64,000 nt of DNA, taken from NCBI RefSeq assembly GCF_008802355.1, contig NZ_VZRA01000001.1, forward strand, positions 504,980-568,979, given 5' to 3'. Source of the stretch: Oryzomonas sagensis. GTDB taxonomy: Bacteria > Desulfobacterota > Desulfuromonadia > Geobacterales > Pseudopelobacteraceae. Positions 56,079 through 64,000 of this stretch are shown in pieces (positions within the stretch are counted from its first letter, which is position 1; each line of letters begins with the position of its first letter). Made by a program: the position numbers and the translations under genes. Under the pieces are notes generated by a model. That model ran no database searches. It saw only the letters and a program-made list of their open reading frames with translations, and had not been told where the DNA came from.

Positions 56079-57881
56079 TTACGGAGAATAGGGATAGGGG
56101 TTGTAGCTGGCCGGGTTGGTGGTGGTAGTGTGGCAGGTGAGGCCGCTGGTGCCGGGACCGACGACAAAACAGGTCTTGGCGCCGGCATCGTAGGGCTGGT
56201 TGGGGGCTTGCGGCGTCGCCGCATAGCGCAAATCGAAGTTGATCAGGTGGAGCGAATTGGTGTCGGTAGTCAGCCCCGCCTTGTAGGGCACGCCGTGGGG
56301 GTCGTGGCAGGCGGAACAGGAGGCCTTGGTGTTGTTGCTGCTGAGCGGATTATGCAACCCCTGGACATGCGCCTTGTGCAGCTTGCCCAGATCGGTGGCC
56401 GTGTTCATCAGATAGGTTTCGTCGTGGCAACTGTAGCAGAGCGGGTAGGATGTGCCCTGGGCGGCCGAGAAGGTGTCCTGGTTGTCCAGACGCAGCAGGT
56501 GCGTGCCGGAACCGTGGGAGTCATGGCAGTCGTTGCAGTAGATCGAGGTTATGCCTTTGTTGAGCAGGCTGTTCCCGGTCCCGGTGCGCTGATGGGCGAT
56601 CGGGTGCCAGGACTTGGCGCTGCCCCAGTTGATGCGCTCACGTTCGTCCAGGGAACTGAACATGCGCGATACGGGGGGATATTCATTGAAGTTTCCGGCC
56701 AGGGCCGCATCGCCGGAGTGGCATTTGAGGCAGATCTCATATTCATAACTGGCGCCGGCCGTCGTGACGGCGCCGTTGATGGTGACCCCCCTCACCCCCG
56801 TAAGTACGCCGTTTACATTGGGCGCCGTGCTTGAGTTGAGCGGGGCGTTCTGCCAGAGGGTCTGGTGCGGGTTATGGCAATCGACGCAATGGACGTGTTT
56901 GCCGGGAGCGGTCAGCGGCAGGGTTTCCGCCTCGGTATGCGTGGTTCCGCCGCCGTCGTAGCCGCCGCCGCCGGCCGGGTTGTGAAAGCCGGCCGTGCGC
57001 ATGTCCAGATACGGAGCGCCGTTATCGTTGTTGTGGCACGAGGCATAACAGTTGGTATCCATGCTGGCGGTGCCGGAGGTGAGCTTCAGGAGATTCTCGC
57101 CCCGCTGGGCGCCATGGGGGGTGTGGCAGGAGATGCAGCCCTGCTGGGAGACGGCCGTCGCGACCGTCGCGCCGTACCTGGTCCCGCCGGTCTGGTGGGC
57201 GCTTCCCGACCAGCCGTTCTTGGTATGGCACACGGTGCAGAGGGCATCGGCCTGGGTGGCGGTATTGGTCACCAGGAAATTGCCGTACTGGTTATCGTGG
57301 GCGTTGTGGCAGGAACTGCATTCTACGTAGTTTGTGCCGTTACGCGACACCAGCTTGACGCGCGATACGGCGGCTATTGTGGCCGGATCCCGAAACTCGC
57401 CCGTCTTGAGGCCGTACTCCATGGAAATCGGATGGTCGTCGCGCAGGTCCTTGCCGAGCACCGTCGATTTTTGGGGAAAGGATGGCGGCGTCAGCACCCC
57501 GAGTTGCGCGGTGGTGCCGTGAGCAACGGGAGAGCCAAGGGCAATGGTGCCGTCATGGCAGCTCAGACAGAGGCGGGAGGCTCCCATCGGCTGTCCCGGC
57601 TTGGCGGAAATGGTGCTGGAAACATAAGTTATGTAGTCCTGCGCCGTATTTTCATCGCGGCTCCACAACGGCCCCGAATCGCTCGTATCGGTCAGCTTGG
57701 TCGCATGGTGGGGGGTATGGCAGAAGATGCAGACCCGCTCCTCGCTGGACTTTATCCTCCCCGGACCGCTGGACGACAGGTTGTGGGGCGACGTGAGGAT
57801 GCTGTCGGCGCCCGCGGGGAAGACCGGAGCCAGGAGGGAGCACAGGACGGACAGGGTCATGATTGCCGCAAGTCGATTCAT
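56079..57881 (-). CDS. Multihaem c-type cytochrome, about 12 haems, with tetraheme-like N-terminus
   Basis: 600 residues from ATG 57881, with a signal peptide (MTLSVLCSLLAPVFPAGADS). Ten CXXCH motifs, one CX3CH (CYASCH), and a CX11CH motif at the very end (CFVVGPGTSGLTCH). Residues about 27-230, with CIFCHTPHHA, CLSCHDGTIA, DLRDDHPISMEYG and CSSCHNAHD, match the stand-alone tetraheme proteins at 54896 and 29700. The rest carries paired motifs of the CxxCHxPH type. It starts 4 bases after the NHL gene ends, so the two are coupled. Periplasmic or outer-surface location cannot be decided. Confidence 0.9.
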   Translation of the reverse strand: MNRLAAIMTLSVLCSLLAPVFPAGADSILTSPHNLSSSGPGRIKSSEERVCIFCHTPHHATKLTDTSDSGPLWSRDENTAQDYITYVSSTISAKPGQPMGASRLCLSCHDGTIALGSPVAHGTTAQLGVLTPPSFPQKSTVLGKDLRDDHPISMEYGLKTGEFRDPATIAAVSRVKLVSRNGTNYVECSSCHNAHDNQYGNFLVTNTATQADALCTVCHTKNGWSGSAHQTGGTRYGATVATAVSQQGCISCHTPHGAQRGENLLKLTSGTASMDTNCYASCHNNDNGAPYLDMRTAGFHNPAGGGGYDGGGTTHTEAETLPLTAPGKHVHCVDCHNPHQTLWQNAPLNSSTAPNVNGVLTGVRGVTINGAVTTAGASYEYEICLKCHSGDAALAGNFNEYPPVSRMFSSLDERERINWGSAKSWHPIAHQRTGTGNSLLNKGITSIYCNDCHDSHGSGTHLLRLDNQDTFSAAQGTSYPLCYSCHDETYLMNTATDLGKLHKAHVQGLHNPLSSNNTKASCSACHDPHGVPYKAGLTTDTNSLHLINFDLRYAATPQAPNQPYDAGAKTCFVVGPGTSGLTCHTTTTNPASYNPYPYSP

Positions 57882-57885
57882 GGCG

Positions 57886-58935
57886 TTAGCGATCCTTCCC
57901 TTGGAGAGCTGTCGGGCGGACATGGCTGAATACCTGGATGCGCCGGTTATAGGTGTCGGCCACGTAGATCCGGTCGCTACGGTCGATAAAGACCCCCGAC
58001 GGCATCCAGAACTGGCCGGGGCCGTCCCCGGTCGCACCGAAGGCAAAGCGGTAGCGGCCGGCGGGGTCGAAGACCTGGACCGCATCGCGCAGGGAATCGG
58101 CGATATAGATATTCCCGCCGCTGTCCACCGCCACCCCCTTCGGTTTGACGAATTCACCGCCGGTATCGCCCGGTTGGCCGAAAGCCTTCTGGAAGACCCC
58201 CGCGGAGGAGAACAGTTGGATTCTGGCGTTCAGGGGGTCGGTGACATACAGCGTTCCCGCATTGTCGATGAATAAATCGGTGGGGTGGTTGAACTGTCCC
58301 GGAGCAGCGCCATGGCTACCGATGCGAAAACGCTCCTTGCCGTTCAGGTCCAGGACGACAACCTGATGCGCCGTGGTGTCGGTCACATAGAGCAAGCGAT
58401 TGTTCCGGTTGAAGGCGATGCCGGTCGGCCGTTCCAGAGAACCGGTAAAGGTTGTCAGGACGTTGCCTTTTACGTCGTAGCGATAGACCATCGCGCCCGC
58501 CGAGTCGGTGATGTAGATATTTTCATTGTCGTCGCCGGTAATGGCGATGGGGCTTTTGAAAAGCGGCGGCTCACCCGTGCCGATCAGCAGATACTTCATG
58601 CTTTGGCTGTCCATGAAATGGACGATGCCGTTGGCGTTATCGGCGATGAACAGCCGGCCCCGGTTATCCACGAAGATGCCGTAGGGGCGGCCGAGACGGA
58701 GGTCGCTTTCACCTACCACAAAATCGGCCAGGCGCCGCCAGAAACCCTTGCGTATGCCCGCATCCCGGTAGTCGCGGATCTCCTGGTTCCAAGTCACCTG
58801 GGCCTCGGCCGGTGACGGCGGCCATTGCAACGGCGCCGGCGGCGGCCCGGGGGTAGCGCAAGCCGTCAGCAGAAGCGCCAGCAAGGCGGAGGCCAGCAGG
58901 TTACGACAACGATTCGTGCGATTCCCGGTGTTCAC
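57886..58935 (-). CDS. NHL-repeat lipoprotein, six-bladed beta-propeller
   Basis: 349 residues from GTG 58935, with AGGTG just upstream. The signal ends in the lipobox LTAC (about residue 26) and a Pro-rich linker. Six NHL repeats are countable, each of the form RPYGIFVDNRGRLFIAD: at PIAITGDDNENIYITD, PTGIAFNRNNRLLYVTD, PTDLFIDNAGTLYVTD, PKGVAVDSGGNIYIAD and PSGVFIDRSDRIYVAD. That gives a closed propeller. It lies 19 bases after the beta-barrel gene and 4 before the 12-haem gene. Likely a scaffold that holds cytochromes at the outer membrane; no enzyme motif seen. Confidence 0.88.
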   Translation of the reverse strand: MNTGNRTNRCRNLLASALLALLLTACATPGPPPAPLQWPPSPAEAQVTWNQEIRDYRDAGIRKGFWRRLADFVVGESDLRLGRPYGIFVDNRGRLFIADNANGIVHFMDSQSMKYLLIGTGEPPLFKSPIAITGDDNENIYITDSAGAMVYRYDVKGNVLTTFTGSLERPTGIAFNRNNRLLYVTDTTAHQVVVLDLNGKERFRIGSHGAAPGQFNHPTDLFIDNAGTLYVTDPLNARIQLFSSAGVFQKAFGQPGDTGGEFVKPKGVAVDSGGNIYIADSLRDAVQVFDPAGRYRFAFGATGDGPGQFWMPSGVFIDRSDRIYVADTYNRRIQVFSHVRPTALQGKDR

Positions 58936-58954
58936 GGGGCACCTGGTCGGGGAA

Positions 58955-60901
58955 TCAGAAATAACGCGATAGTATAAGATGAATATGCTCATCATATGAA
59001 ATCCTTCCTGCTTCGCGGCGCGCTCCGAAGCCAGAAAGCAGTGAGAGGGCCAGCTTACCGGCGCTCCAGCGCAACGAGTTGCCAATCGTGAGGCGGTCAC
59101 TCTGCCTGGCTCCGCCGATGTTCTCATAATCGACATTGAGCGTCATCGCAGTCGTGGAGAAGAGCACCGCATTGTAGCCGGCTGAAACGCTGAACGTGTT
59201 TTCATCGGCACGCCGGGTCGTGCCGATTGCCTCATACCAGCGGTAGTTGTCGCGCAGCGAAAGTGTCAACGTCCCATCCCGCAGATAGCTGTTGTACCGC
59301 GCCATCGCTCTGGCCTCTTGGTGCTTGTCGGAATCGGAATCAAGGGTCTCATATTCCGAGGTCAGCGTGATGGCCCCCCATTTTACTTCGGCTCCGACCC
59401 GCGACATGCCTTGCGCCGTCAAACCGGCCAGGGAGGCCTGGCTGGAAACCCGATCCTCGCGGCTCTGGCTCACGTTACCGTAGAGCTGGAATGCGCCCTT
59501 GAAAAGCATGAGCGCGCCATCCACGCCATAGGCGGCCGTTGTGCTGTCGACACGCGAATCGACCTTGTAATCATAGCTGATCAGCAGGGTGTCCCCCTCC
59601 TTGATCGCGCCGGTCGAGACCGGGACGATTTCGGCCTGCGTCCCGGTCACGACCACCTGATAATCGGTGTTCAGGTCGTAGGGGGGCAGACGTTTCAAGG
59701 AATCGGCATTACGAACCGTAATGCTGGATTCAATCACATTCGGCTGGCCAAGATAGATGTGCCCACCGAAAACGACCGTATGGCTCTCGTTCAGAATATG
59801 CAGATGGTCGGTGTTTCCGAGCTGGCGCTTGATCGCTCCGAGCTGCTGGTAGCCGTTCAGGGTAAGCCGGCCCTCTTTCGGCAATTCCTTGACGTAACCG
59901 AAGGAATACCTCCCCTTCACTTCCTGTTCGTATCCGGTCGGATATTCATCTTTCCTGGCGTTGAGGTCGATCCGGGTCGTCAAACTCTTGAATAGCAGGT
60001 GCTGCAACCAGACGTCGGCGGCGTTATGCACCTGCGAACCGCCGTCACCTCCGCTGTTGAAGAACGAATAGGTTGCGCCGCTCCGCAGGGCCTTGCCCCA
60101 ATCCCAGAGCAGGTTTTCATTCAGGTCCAGGTTTCTGATGTAATTAATGCCGGTGGCCTCCGAGGCGGTCAGGCGGGTGGACAGCATCCTGTTCTTTCCC
60201 GCCTTCGTCCATTGCAGGTCATTGTTGAACCGTAGCTCGTAGCGTTTGTCGGTTCTGCTGGCCCCTTGCGTGGGGACGTACCTGTTGATAATGTCATATA
60301 TCTCCAACGAGCTCCGGCTGATGCCCAGGGTATGCTGGGTAGAAATGGAAACCTGGTCGGTATCGCTCTTCGAATCCACCACCAAGCCGGACGTTTCCGA
60401 GTTTCCCTTTGAGTAGCGGATCGTCGTGGGAAGTATGTCGTTTCGTAACGACCACTGCAGGTTATAGGCCGTGGTGGTTTGTTGGTAGGAATTGGCAAAT
60501 GGCTGCGCCACCTCGGTTATGGTCGAATCCAGGGCAAATGAAGCCGGCGCGACGGAACGCTCCAAAAGGACCCCGTTGATATGGTAAAAAAAACCCTCGC
60601 CGGTAAGGATTCCCGTTGACTGTGAGCTTGTGCCGGACTGCCTCTGGTCAAGTTCCAGCTTTAACGCAATCGAGCCTCGCAAAAGACTTGGTCTGATCAC
60701 GGCATACTGGAATTTATAGTTGTAATCCTCCGCCAGTTGATGCTGTTCTGTGGTGGTTGACTGCTGCTGCCCAAGAAACTTGTAGTCGATGTCAAGCCAT
60801 TGCTGGGGGGGCGTGAGCATGAGAAGCCCCACCCTTTCTGCCTGGGCGTCACCGATAACTAGCAACAGAAGCGCGCTTGCAAAAAAAATGATTTTCCGCA
60901 C
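58955..60901 (-). CDS. Outer-membrane beta-barrel protein, candidate porin of an electron conduit
   Basis: About 648 residues. The signal peptide (KIIFFASALLLLVIGDAQA) is followed by a chain of alternating amphipathic strands rich in Tyr, Ser, Thr and Asn with short turns, ending in LSRYF; a terminal Phe is typical of Bam-assembled barrels. No cysteine pairs for haem. I favour GTG 60901 (GGGAG seven bases upstream); ATG 60919 overlaps the upstream stop as ATGA and is also possible. Size fits the large barrels that sheath multihaem cytochromes in porin-cytochrome conduits. It sits between a 5-haem lipoprotein gene and an NHL lipoprotein gene. Confidence 0.82.
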   Translation of the reverse strand: MRKIIFFASALLLLVIGDAQAERVGLLMLTPPQQWLDIDYKFLGQQQSTTTEQHQLAEDYNYKFQYAVIRPSLLRGSIALKLELDQRQSGTSSQSTGILTGEGFFYHINGVLLERSVAPASFALDSTITEVAQPFANSYQQTTTAYNLQWSLRNDILPTTIRYSKGNSETSGLVVDSKSDTDQVSISTQHTLGISRSSLEIYDIINRYVPTQGASRTDKRYELRFNNDLQWTKAGKNRMLSTRLTASEATGINYIRNLDLNENLLWDWGKALRSGATYSFFNSGGDGGSQVHNAADVWLQHLLFKSLTTRIDLNARKDEYPTGYEQEVKGRYSFGYVKELPKEGRLTLNGYQQLGAIKRQLGNTDHLHILNESHTVVFGGHIYLGQPNVIESSITVRNADSLKRLPPYDLNTDYQVVVTGTQAEIVPVSTGAIKEGDTLLISYDYKVDSRVDSTTAAYGVDGALMLFKGAFQLYGNVSQSREDRVSSQASLAGLTAQGMSRVGAEVKWGAITLTSEYETLDSDSDKHQEARAMARYNSYLRDGTLTLSLRDNYRWYEAIGTTRRADENTFSVSAGYNAVLFSTTAMTLNVDYENIGGARQSDRLTIGNSLRWSAGKLALSLLSGFGARREAGRISYDEHIHLILSRYF

Positions 60902-60915
60902 ATCAACGCTCCCGG

Positions 60916-61500
60916 TCATCTCAGGAAATATTGTACATTCCCGTAATGGGGATCGTGACAGTTGATACAAATAAGATCGTGGCTGGCGGAATTCTCATGC
61001 AGGCCTGAAGCCTGCCTTTTTTCACGATGGCAGGCATTGCAGACTTGGCCTGCCGGAGATTTCAGCAGCGACGGATTTGACGAACTGTGCGGTTCGTGAC
61101 AGGCAAGACAGTCTCCCACCGCAATCGGTCCATGCACGAAGCTCCCTTTGACGAATCCGGTGTGACAGACAAAGCAGAGTTCATTTTTCGATTTGACGAC
61201 AAAGCCGCTTTCGGTTGTTTTGTCATGGCACCTGTCGCACTGTTTTTCATTGTAGGGTTTGTGCGACGAGGCCTTGCCAGCGGCATCGCCACGATTTGCC
61301 CCGCCGCTGGCAATGTCGGCGCGCAGTTTCGCCACAACGCTGCTGGCATACTCCCCGCAAAACTGTTCCGGAGGGGGCATGCTCGGAACACCGTCAAATA
61401 TGGTTGAAACTGCCTTATACCGGTCAATAGGACTGCACCCGGCAACAATCGCGATCAGGCACAGCGCCAGCACAACCCTCTGAAGCGGAAAACCCGGCAC
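60916..61500 (-). CDS. Pentaheme c-type cytochrome lipoprotein
   Basis: 194 residues from GTG 61500, placed just after the stop of the NHL gene (TGACGTG). The signal ends in the lipobox VAGC (about residue 23). Five CXXCH motifs: CDRCH, CFVCH, CLACH, CNACH and CINCH. The paired pattern CLACHEPHSSS and CINCHDPHYG is of the doubled-CXXCH type. Its small size and lipid anchor suit a haem wire or plug inside the beta-barrel encoded next, with which it overlaps or nearly overlaps. Confidence 0.88.
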   Translation of the reverse strand: MPGFPLQRVVLALCLIAIVAGCSPIDRYKAVSTIFDGVPSMPPPEQFCGEYASSVVAKLRADIASGGANRGDAAGKASSHKPYNEKQCDRCHDKTTESGFVVKSKNELCFVCHTGFVKGSFVHGPIAVGDCLACHEPHSSSNPSLLKSPAGQVCNACHREKRQASGLHENSASHDLICINCHDPHYGNVQYFLR

Positions 61501-61501
61501 G

Positions 61502-62650
61502 TCAGTCCGCTTTCCTGCCGGCGGCTTCCGGTGATGTTTCGGCGGCACCCTTGCGATGCCCAAAGCCGTAAACCGATATTTTGTCATTACCCATCTGATT
61601 GGTAACGAAAACCACTTGCTCCAGTACAAAGTCGGGAGCGGCAAATTGCTGGAAATAATCCAGATCTTCGTTGGTGACGGTTATGCCAGCCGGGAGATTC
61701 AGCGCTCCTGCCGGCAGGGGCGGATCGCCGAAAAACATCAGCAGCCGGTTATTTTCGTTAAAAAGTTGTACATTCTGGAACCCGCCGTCAACCACCCAGG
61801 TACGGTTCTTGTCGTCGACGGCAATCCCTTTGGGGCGGGTAAATTCGCCAAAGGCGTCACCAAGTTTGCCAAACGTGTTGATCAGATGGCCATCCTTGTC
61901 CAGGGTAACGACATTCCCGGCGCCGACATTGGTGACATGGATCAACCCCTTGCTGTCAACCGTCAGGTTTGTCGGCAAGGACAAAAACGGGGTGCCGTCG
62001 GTGTTTTTTTGAATACTTTTTTCAAACTGGCCGGTCTTACGGTCAAACACCTTGATATCATTCCCCTTTATATCAAGAACAAAGATCGAGGTATCATCCA
62101 CAGCCACATCGACCGGCTTCGTGAGATTTTCCTTGCCGATACTGCCGATGTAGTTGCCTGCGGCATCATAGCGCAAAATCTCCTGTCTGAGGGAATCCGC
62201 TACGAAGAGGCCCCCATCCTTATCCACCGCCAGGTTGATGGGTTTTTTCAGCCTGCCCAGGTTGGTGTTTCCCTTGAGGTAGTTAAATGTTTTGTTCTTG
62301 AAATCAACGATAATGACCGACGGCGGGCTTTGTGTATCGCAGATATACAGCTTGCCGCGGATATATTTGACGCCGTAGGGCCTGATGATCGGCTTGATCA
62401 AGTCTTTTTCGCTGGTTCCCGTGACCAGCAGGGTAAAGCCGCTTTTATCGGGTTCCACGTCGCGGGAACTATTTACCGATTTTAAAAACTGAACCCGTGG
62501 CTCACTTGGGGGCGGCGGAAAAAAGACCGGGCCCGCCTTTGGGGCAGGGGCCGTGGCACAGGCCGTCACGAGCAGTGCAACAAGCAGTGCCATAACGACG
62601 ATTTTCGCGCTCGAGACAACTCCGGCTACTTGGTTCCTTATTGGATTCAT
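61502..62650 (-). CDS. NHL-repeat lipoprotein, six-bladed beta-propeller (second copy)
   Basis: 382 residues from ATG 62650, with GGAGG eleven bases upstream. The signal ends in the lipobox VTAC, followed by a Pro-rich linker FFPPPPSEPR. Six NHL-like repeats: RPYGVKYIRGKLYICD, KPINLAVDKDGGLFVAD, KPVDVAVDDTSIFVLD, LPTNLTVDSKGLIHVTN, RPKGIAVDDKNRTWVVD and a last divergent one. It is related to the copy at 57886 in layout, but less than closely in sequence. The C-terminal tail is basic and Ala-rich. It lies between the 15-haem and 5-haem cytochrome genes. Confidence 0.88.
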   Translation of the reverse strand: MNPIRNQVAGVVSSAKIVVMALLVALLVTACATAPAPKAGPVFFPPPPSEPRVQFLKSVNSSRDVEPDKSGFTLLVTGTSEKDLIKPIIRPYGVKYIRGKLYICDTQSPPSVIIVDFKNKTFNYLKGNTNLGRLKKPINLAVDKDGGLFVADSLRQEILRYDAAGNYIGSIGKENLTKPVDVAVDDTSIFVLDIKGNDIKVFDRKTGQFEKSIQKNTDGTPFLSLPTNLTVDSKGLIHVTNVGAGNVVTLDKDGHLINTFGKLGDAFGEFTRPKGIAVDDKNRTWVVDGGFQNVQLFNENNRLLMFFGDPPLPAGALNLPAGITVTNEDLDYFQQFAAPDFVLEQVVFVTNQMGNDKISVYGFGHRKGAAETSPEAAGRKAD

Positions 62651-62669
62651 ACTATTGATTACCTCCATG

Positions 62670-64000
62670 TTATTTCTGGCCCTTTTCCTCTGATCGATAG
62701 TCTTCCGGTTTCTCCCGGTCATAGGCAAAGGGGCGATGGCATCCCGGCGAACAACTTCCTCCGGTCGGCGTGAGCATAAAGTTGATCGGAATCTTCCAAT
62801 CGCCGAATTGTACACCTTCCTTGCTGATCAACTTCTCCCCGGTGCTGGCGTGGGGTTCATGGCAGACGCGGCAGGTGCGCCCTTTGCGGTTGACGACGTG
62901 GACATAGTGCAGATTGCGATTCCCGTTGCGAAATTTGGTATAGATCGTGGTTTCCGGAAAGCGAAGCAGGTTCTTTTCGTGGCACGACAGGCATACGCCA
63001 TAGATGCCGTCCTTATAAGCGACATAGAGGTCCGACGGATAGCTTCCCTTGAGCAAACGGAAATTATCGCTTCCGTGGGGGTCGTGGCAGGCCCGGCATT
63101 CGCCCAGTTCCAGCGGCCCATGCAGATATTTCTTCCCCTCGATCTCCTTCTTGATGTTTTTGAGGGGCGGCTTGCCGAGTTTGTCCGTGGCGTGACATTC
63201 CAGGCAAACGCTCATATCATCCCCTGACAGAAGTCCTTTGGCCTTGGAAAAGTGGCTGGAATGACAGTTACCGCAGCCTCCCGTCTCCTGAAGGGGTTTA
63301 TGCACAAGTTTCATCCTCAGCTTTTTTTCAACCCCCGGATGGCAACTGATGCAGATATCCGGCATCTTTTTCTTGAGCAGTTGGCCGTTTTCACTGCTGT
63401 GCGGGGCGTGACAGGAGGTGCAGGGGCCTTTTTTGACCGGTGGGTGGATGAAAGGCGACTCCTGAAGTGTTTTCAAAAAATCGGCATGGCATTTGAGACA
63501 ACTTTCCCAGACCGGCCCCCTGAGAAGCTTCTTCTCATCCGATTCGTGGGGATTGTGGCACCGGCTGCAAGAACCGACAGCTACGGGGCCATGCCTGACT
63601 TTCTTCTTGAAATCAGCGGCATCGTGACATCCCATGCAGAGGGCGGTCTGATCGTCTCCCCCTTCCAGAAGGAAACGGCCGGCGCCGCCATGGGGCTTGT
63701 GGCAGTACGCACACTCCCCGTCCTTGACCGGGGGGTGCACATTCTTTTTCTTCCCGAAGGTATCGTGGCACTGGTAGCAGAGGGCGGCCCCCTGTGCAGT
63801 CATGGCAAAACTCTTGGCGCCCTTGAGCGGGTGGAGCGGATTGGTCTGTTTATGGCAGCCCGAGCAGTCCCCCTCCTTGACCGGCTCATGCATATTCTGT
63901 GTTCCGCCAATTGACGTATGGCACTCTGCGGTTTTACATGACACATCGGCAGCCTGGGCGACGCACGGAAATATCGCCGTCAGCAGGAGGAGGCCCACAG
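62670..64000 (-). CDS. Multihaem c-type cytochrome, 15 candidate haems (5' end outside window)
   Basis: At least 442 residues; the frame runs off the right edge within the signal peptide (LLLLTAIFPCVAQAAD), so the start codon is missing. Thirteen CXXCH motifs, plus CX4CH (CKTAECH) at the mature N-terminus and CX3CH (CSPGCH) near the C-terminus. Many come as the doubled motif CxxCHxPHxS (CHKPHGG, CHAPHSS, CHDPHGS, CHEPHAS), typical of DmsE/MtrA-like periplasmic haem wires. It is the first gene of the cluster in this window and ends 19 bases before the NHL gene. A periplasmic wire feeding the barrel is the likely role. Confidence 0.92.
   Translation of the reverse strand, partial: VGLLLLTAIFPCVAQAADVSCKTAECHTSIGGTQNMHEPVKEGDCSGCHKQTNPLHPLKGAKSFAMTAQGAALCYQCHDTFGKKKNVHPPVKDGECAYCHKPHGGAGRFLLEGGDDQTALCMGCHDAADFKKKVRHGPVAVGSCSRCHNPHESDEKKLLRGPVWESCLKCHADFLKTLQESPFIHPPVKKGPCTSCHAPHSSENGQLLKKKMPDICISCHPGVEKKLRMKLVHKPLQETGGCGNCHSSHFSKAKGLLSGDDMSVCLECHATDKLGKPPLKNIKKEIEGKKYLHGPLELGECRACHDPHGSDNFRLLKGSYPSDLYVAYKDGIYGVCLSCHEKNLLRFPETTIYTKFRNGNRNLHYVHVVNRKGRTCRVCHEPHASTGEKLISKEGVQFGDWKIPINFMLTPTGGSCSPGCHRPFAYDREKPEDYRSEEKGQK

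Noticed and set aside
58936-59136. Longer start for the NHL lipoprotein at 58992 or 59136
   Set aside because: It would overlap the end of the barrel gene and push the lipobox far from the N-terminus; GTG 58935 gives a proper signal peptide.

Overview
The window looks like a GC-rich chromosome segment from a Geobacter-type bacterium (Desulfuromonadota/Geobacterales). I infer this from the many multiheme c-type cytochromes, the six-bladed NHL lipoproteins alternating with them, a haem-binding chemoreceptor, a bacteriohemerythrin and an anaerobic-type cobalamin gene pair. No rRNA, tRNA, CRISPR array, insertion sequence or phage gene was recognised. Many gene assignments rest on motifs read by eye; no database search was run.

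Layout, left half. 1-3.7 kb: a truncated HtrA-type protease, an XRE-cupin regulator and an ArnT-like glycosyltransferase. 3.9-10.5 kb: an RND efflux operon (adaptor, pump, outer-membrane channel) read leftward, preceded by its TetR repressor. Two matching operators are visible, one over each promoter. 10.6-16.8 kb: Ste24-type protease, ElbB, an NCS2-like permease, UppP with a small overlapping gene, and a cupin_5 gene that has lost its barrel core. 17-22.7 kb: Lon protease, then an Mla-type lipid transport set (MlaE, MlaF, MlaD) with an EVE-domain gene inserted. 22.8-26.5 kb: two M16 peptidase genes (one without its metal site), bacteriohemerythrin and an orphan FlgM. 26.6-29.4 kb: pdxA-cbiG-cbiF.

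Middle. 29.7-36.5 kb: a tetraheme cytochrome, a 24-residue peptide ORF with its own promoter and terminator, a MacA/MacB-type exporter, an acyl-ACP thioesterase, a HIT protein and a third M16 peptidase. 36.6-42.7 kb: three large secreted proteins with Ig-like repeats, two of them ending in dockerin-like tails and one beginning with a cohesin-like domain. 43-46 kb: a haem c methyl-accepting chemotaxis protein and rplU-rpmA. 46.3-49.1 kb: repeat lipoproteins and a small secreted protein.

Right end, 49.4-64 kb. This is the most striking part: eight consecutive leftward genes, with short or overlapping junctions except before the last two genes. In transcription order they are a 15-haem cytochrome (cut by the window edge), an NHL lipoprotein, a 5-haem lipoprotein, a large beta-barrel, a second NHL lipoprotein, a 12-haem cytochrome, a tetraheme cytochrome and a 1807-residue cytochrome with 25 candidate haem sites. 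Together they carry about 61 candidate haems. The set has all the parts expected of a trans-outer-membrane electron conduit plus extracellular cytochromes, including a tetraheme module that recurs three times in the window. The function is inferred from composition, not shown by the sequence.
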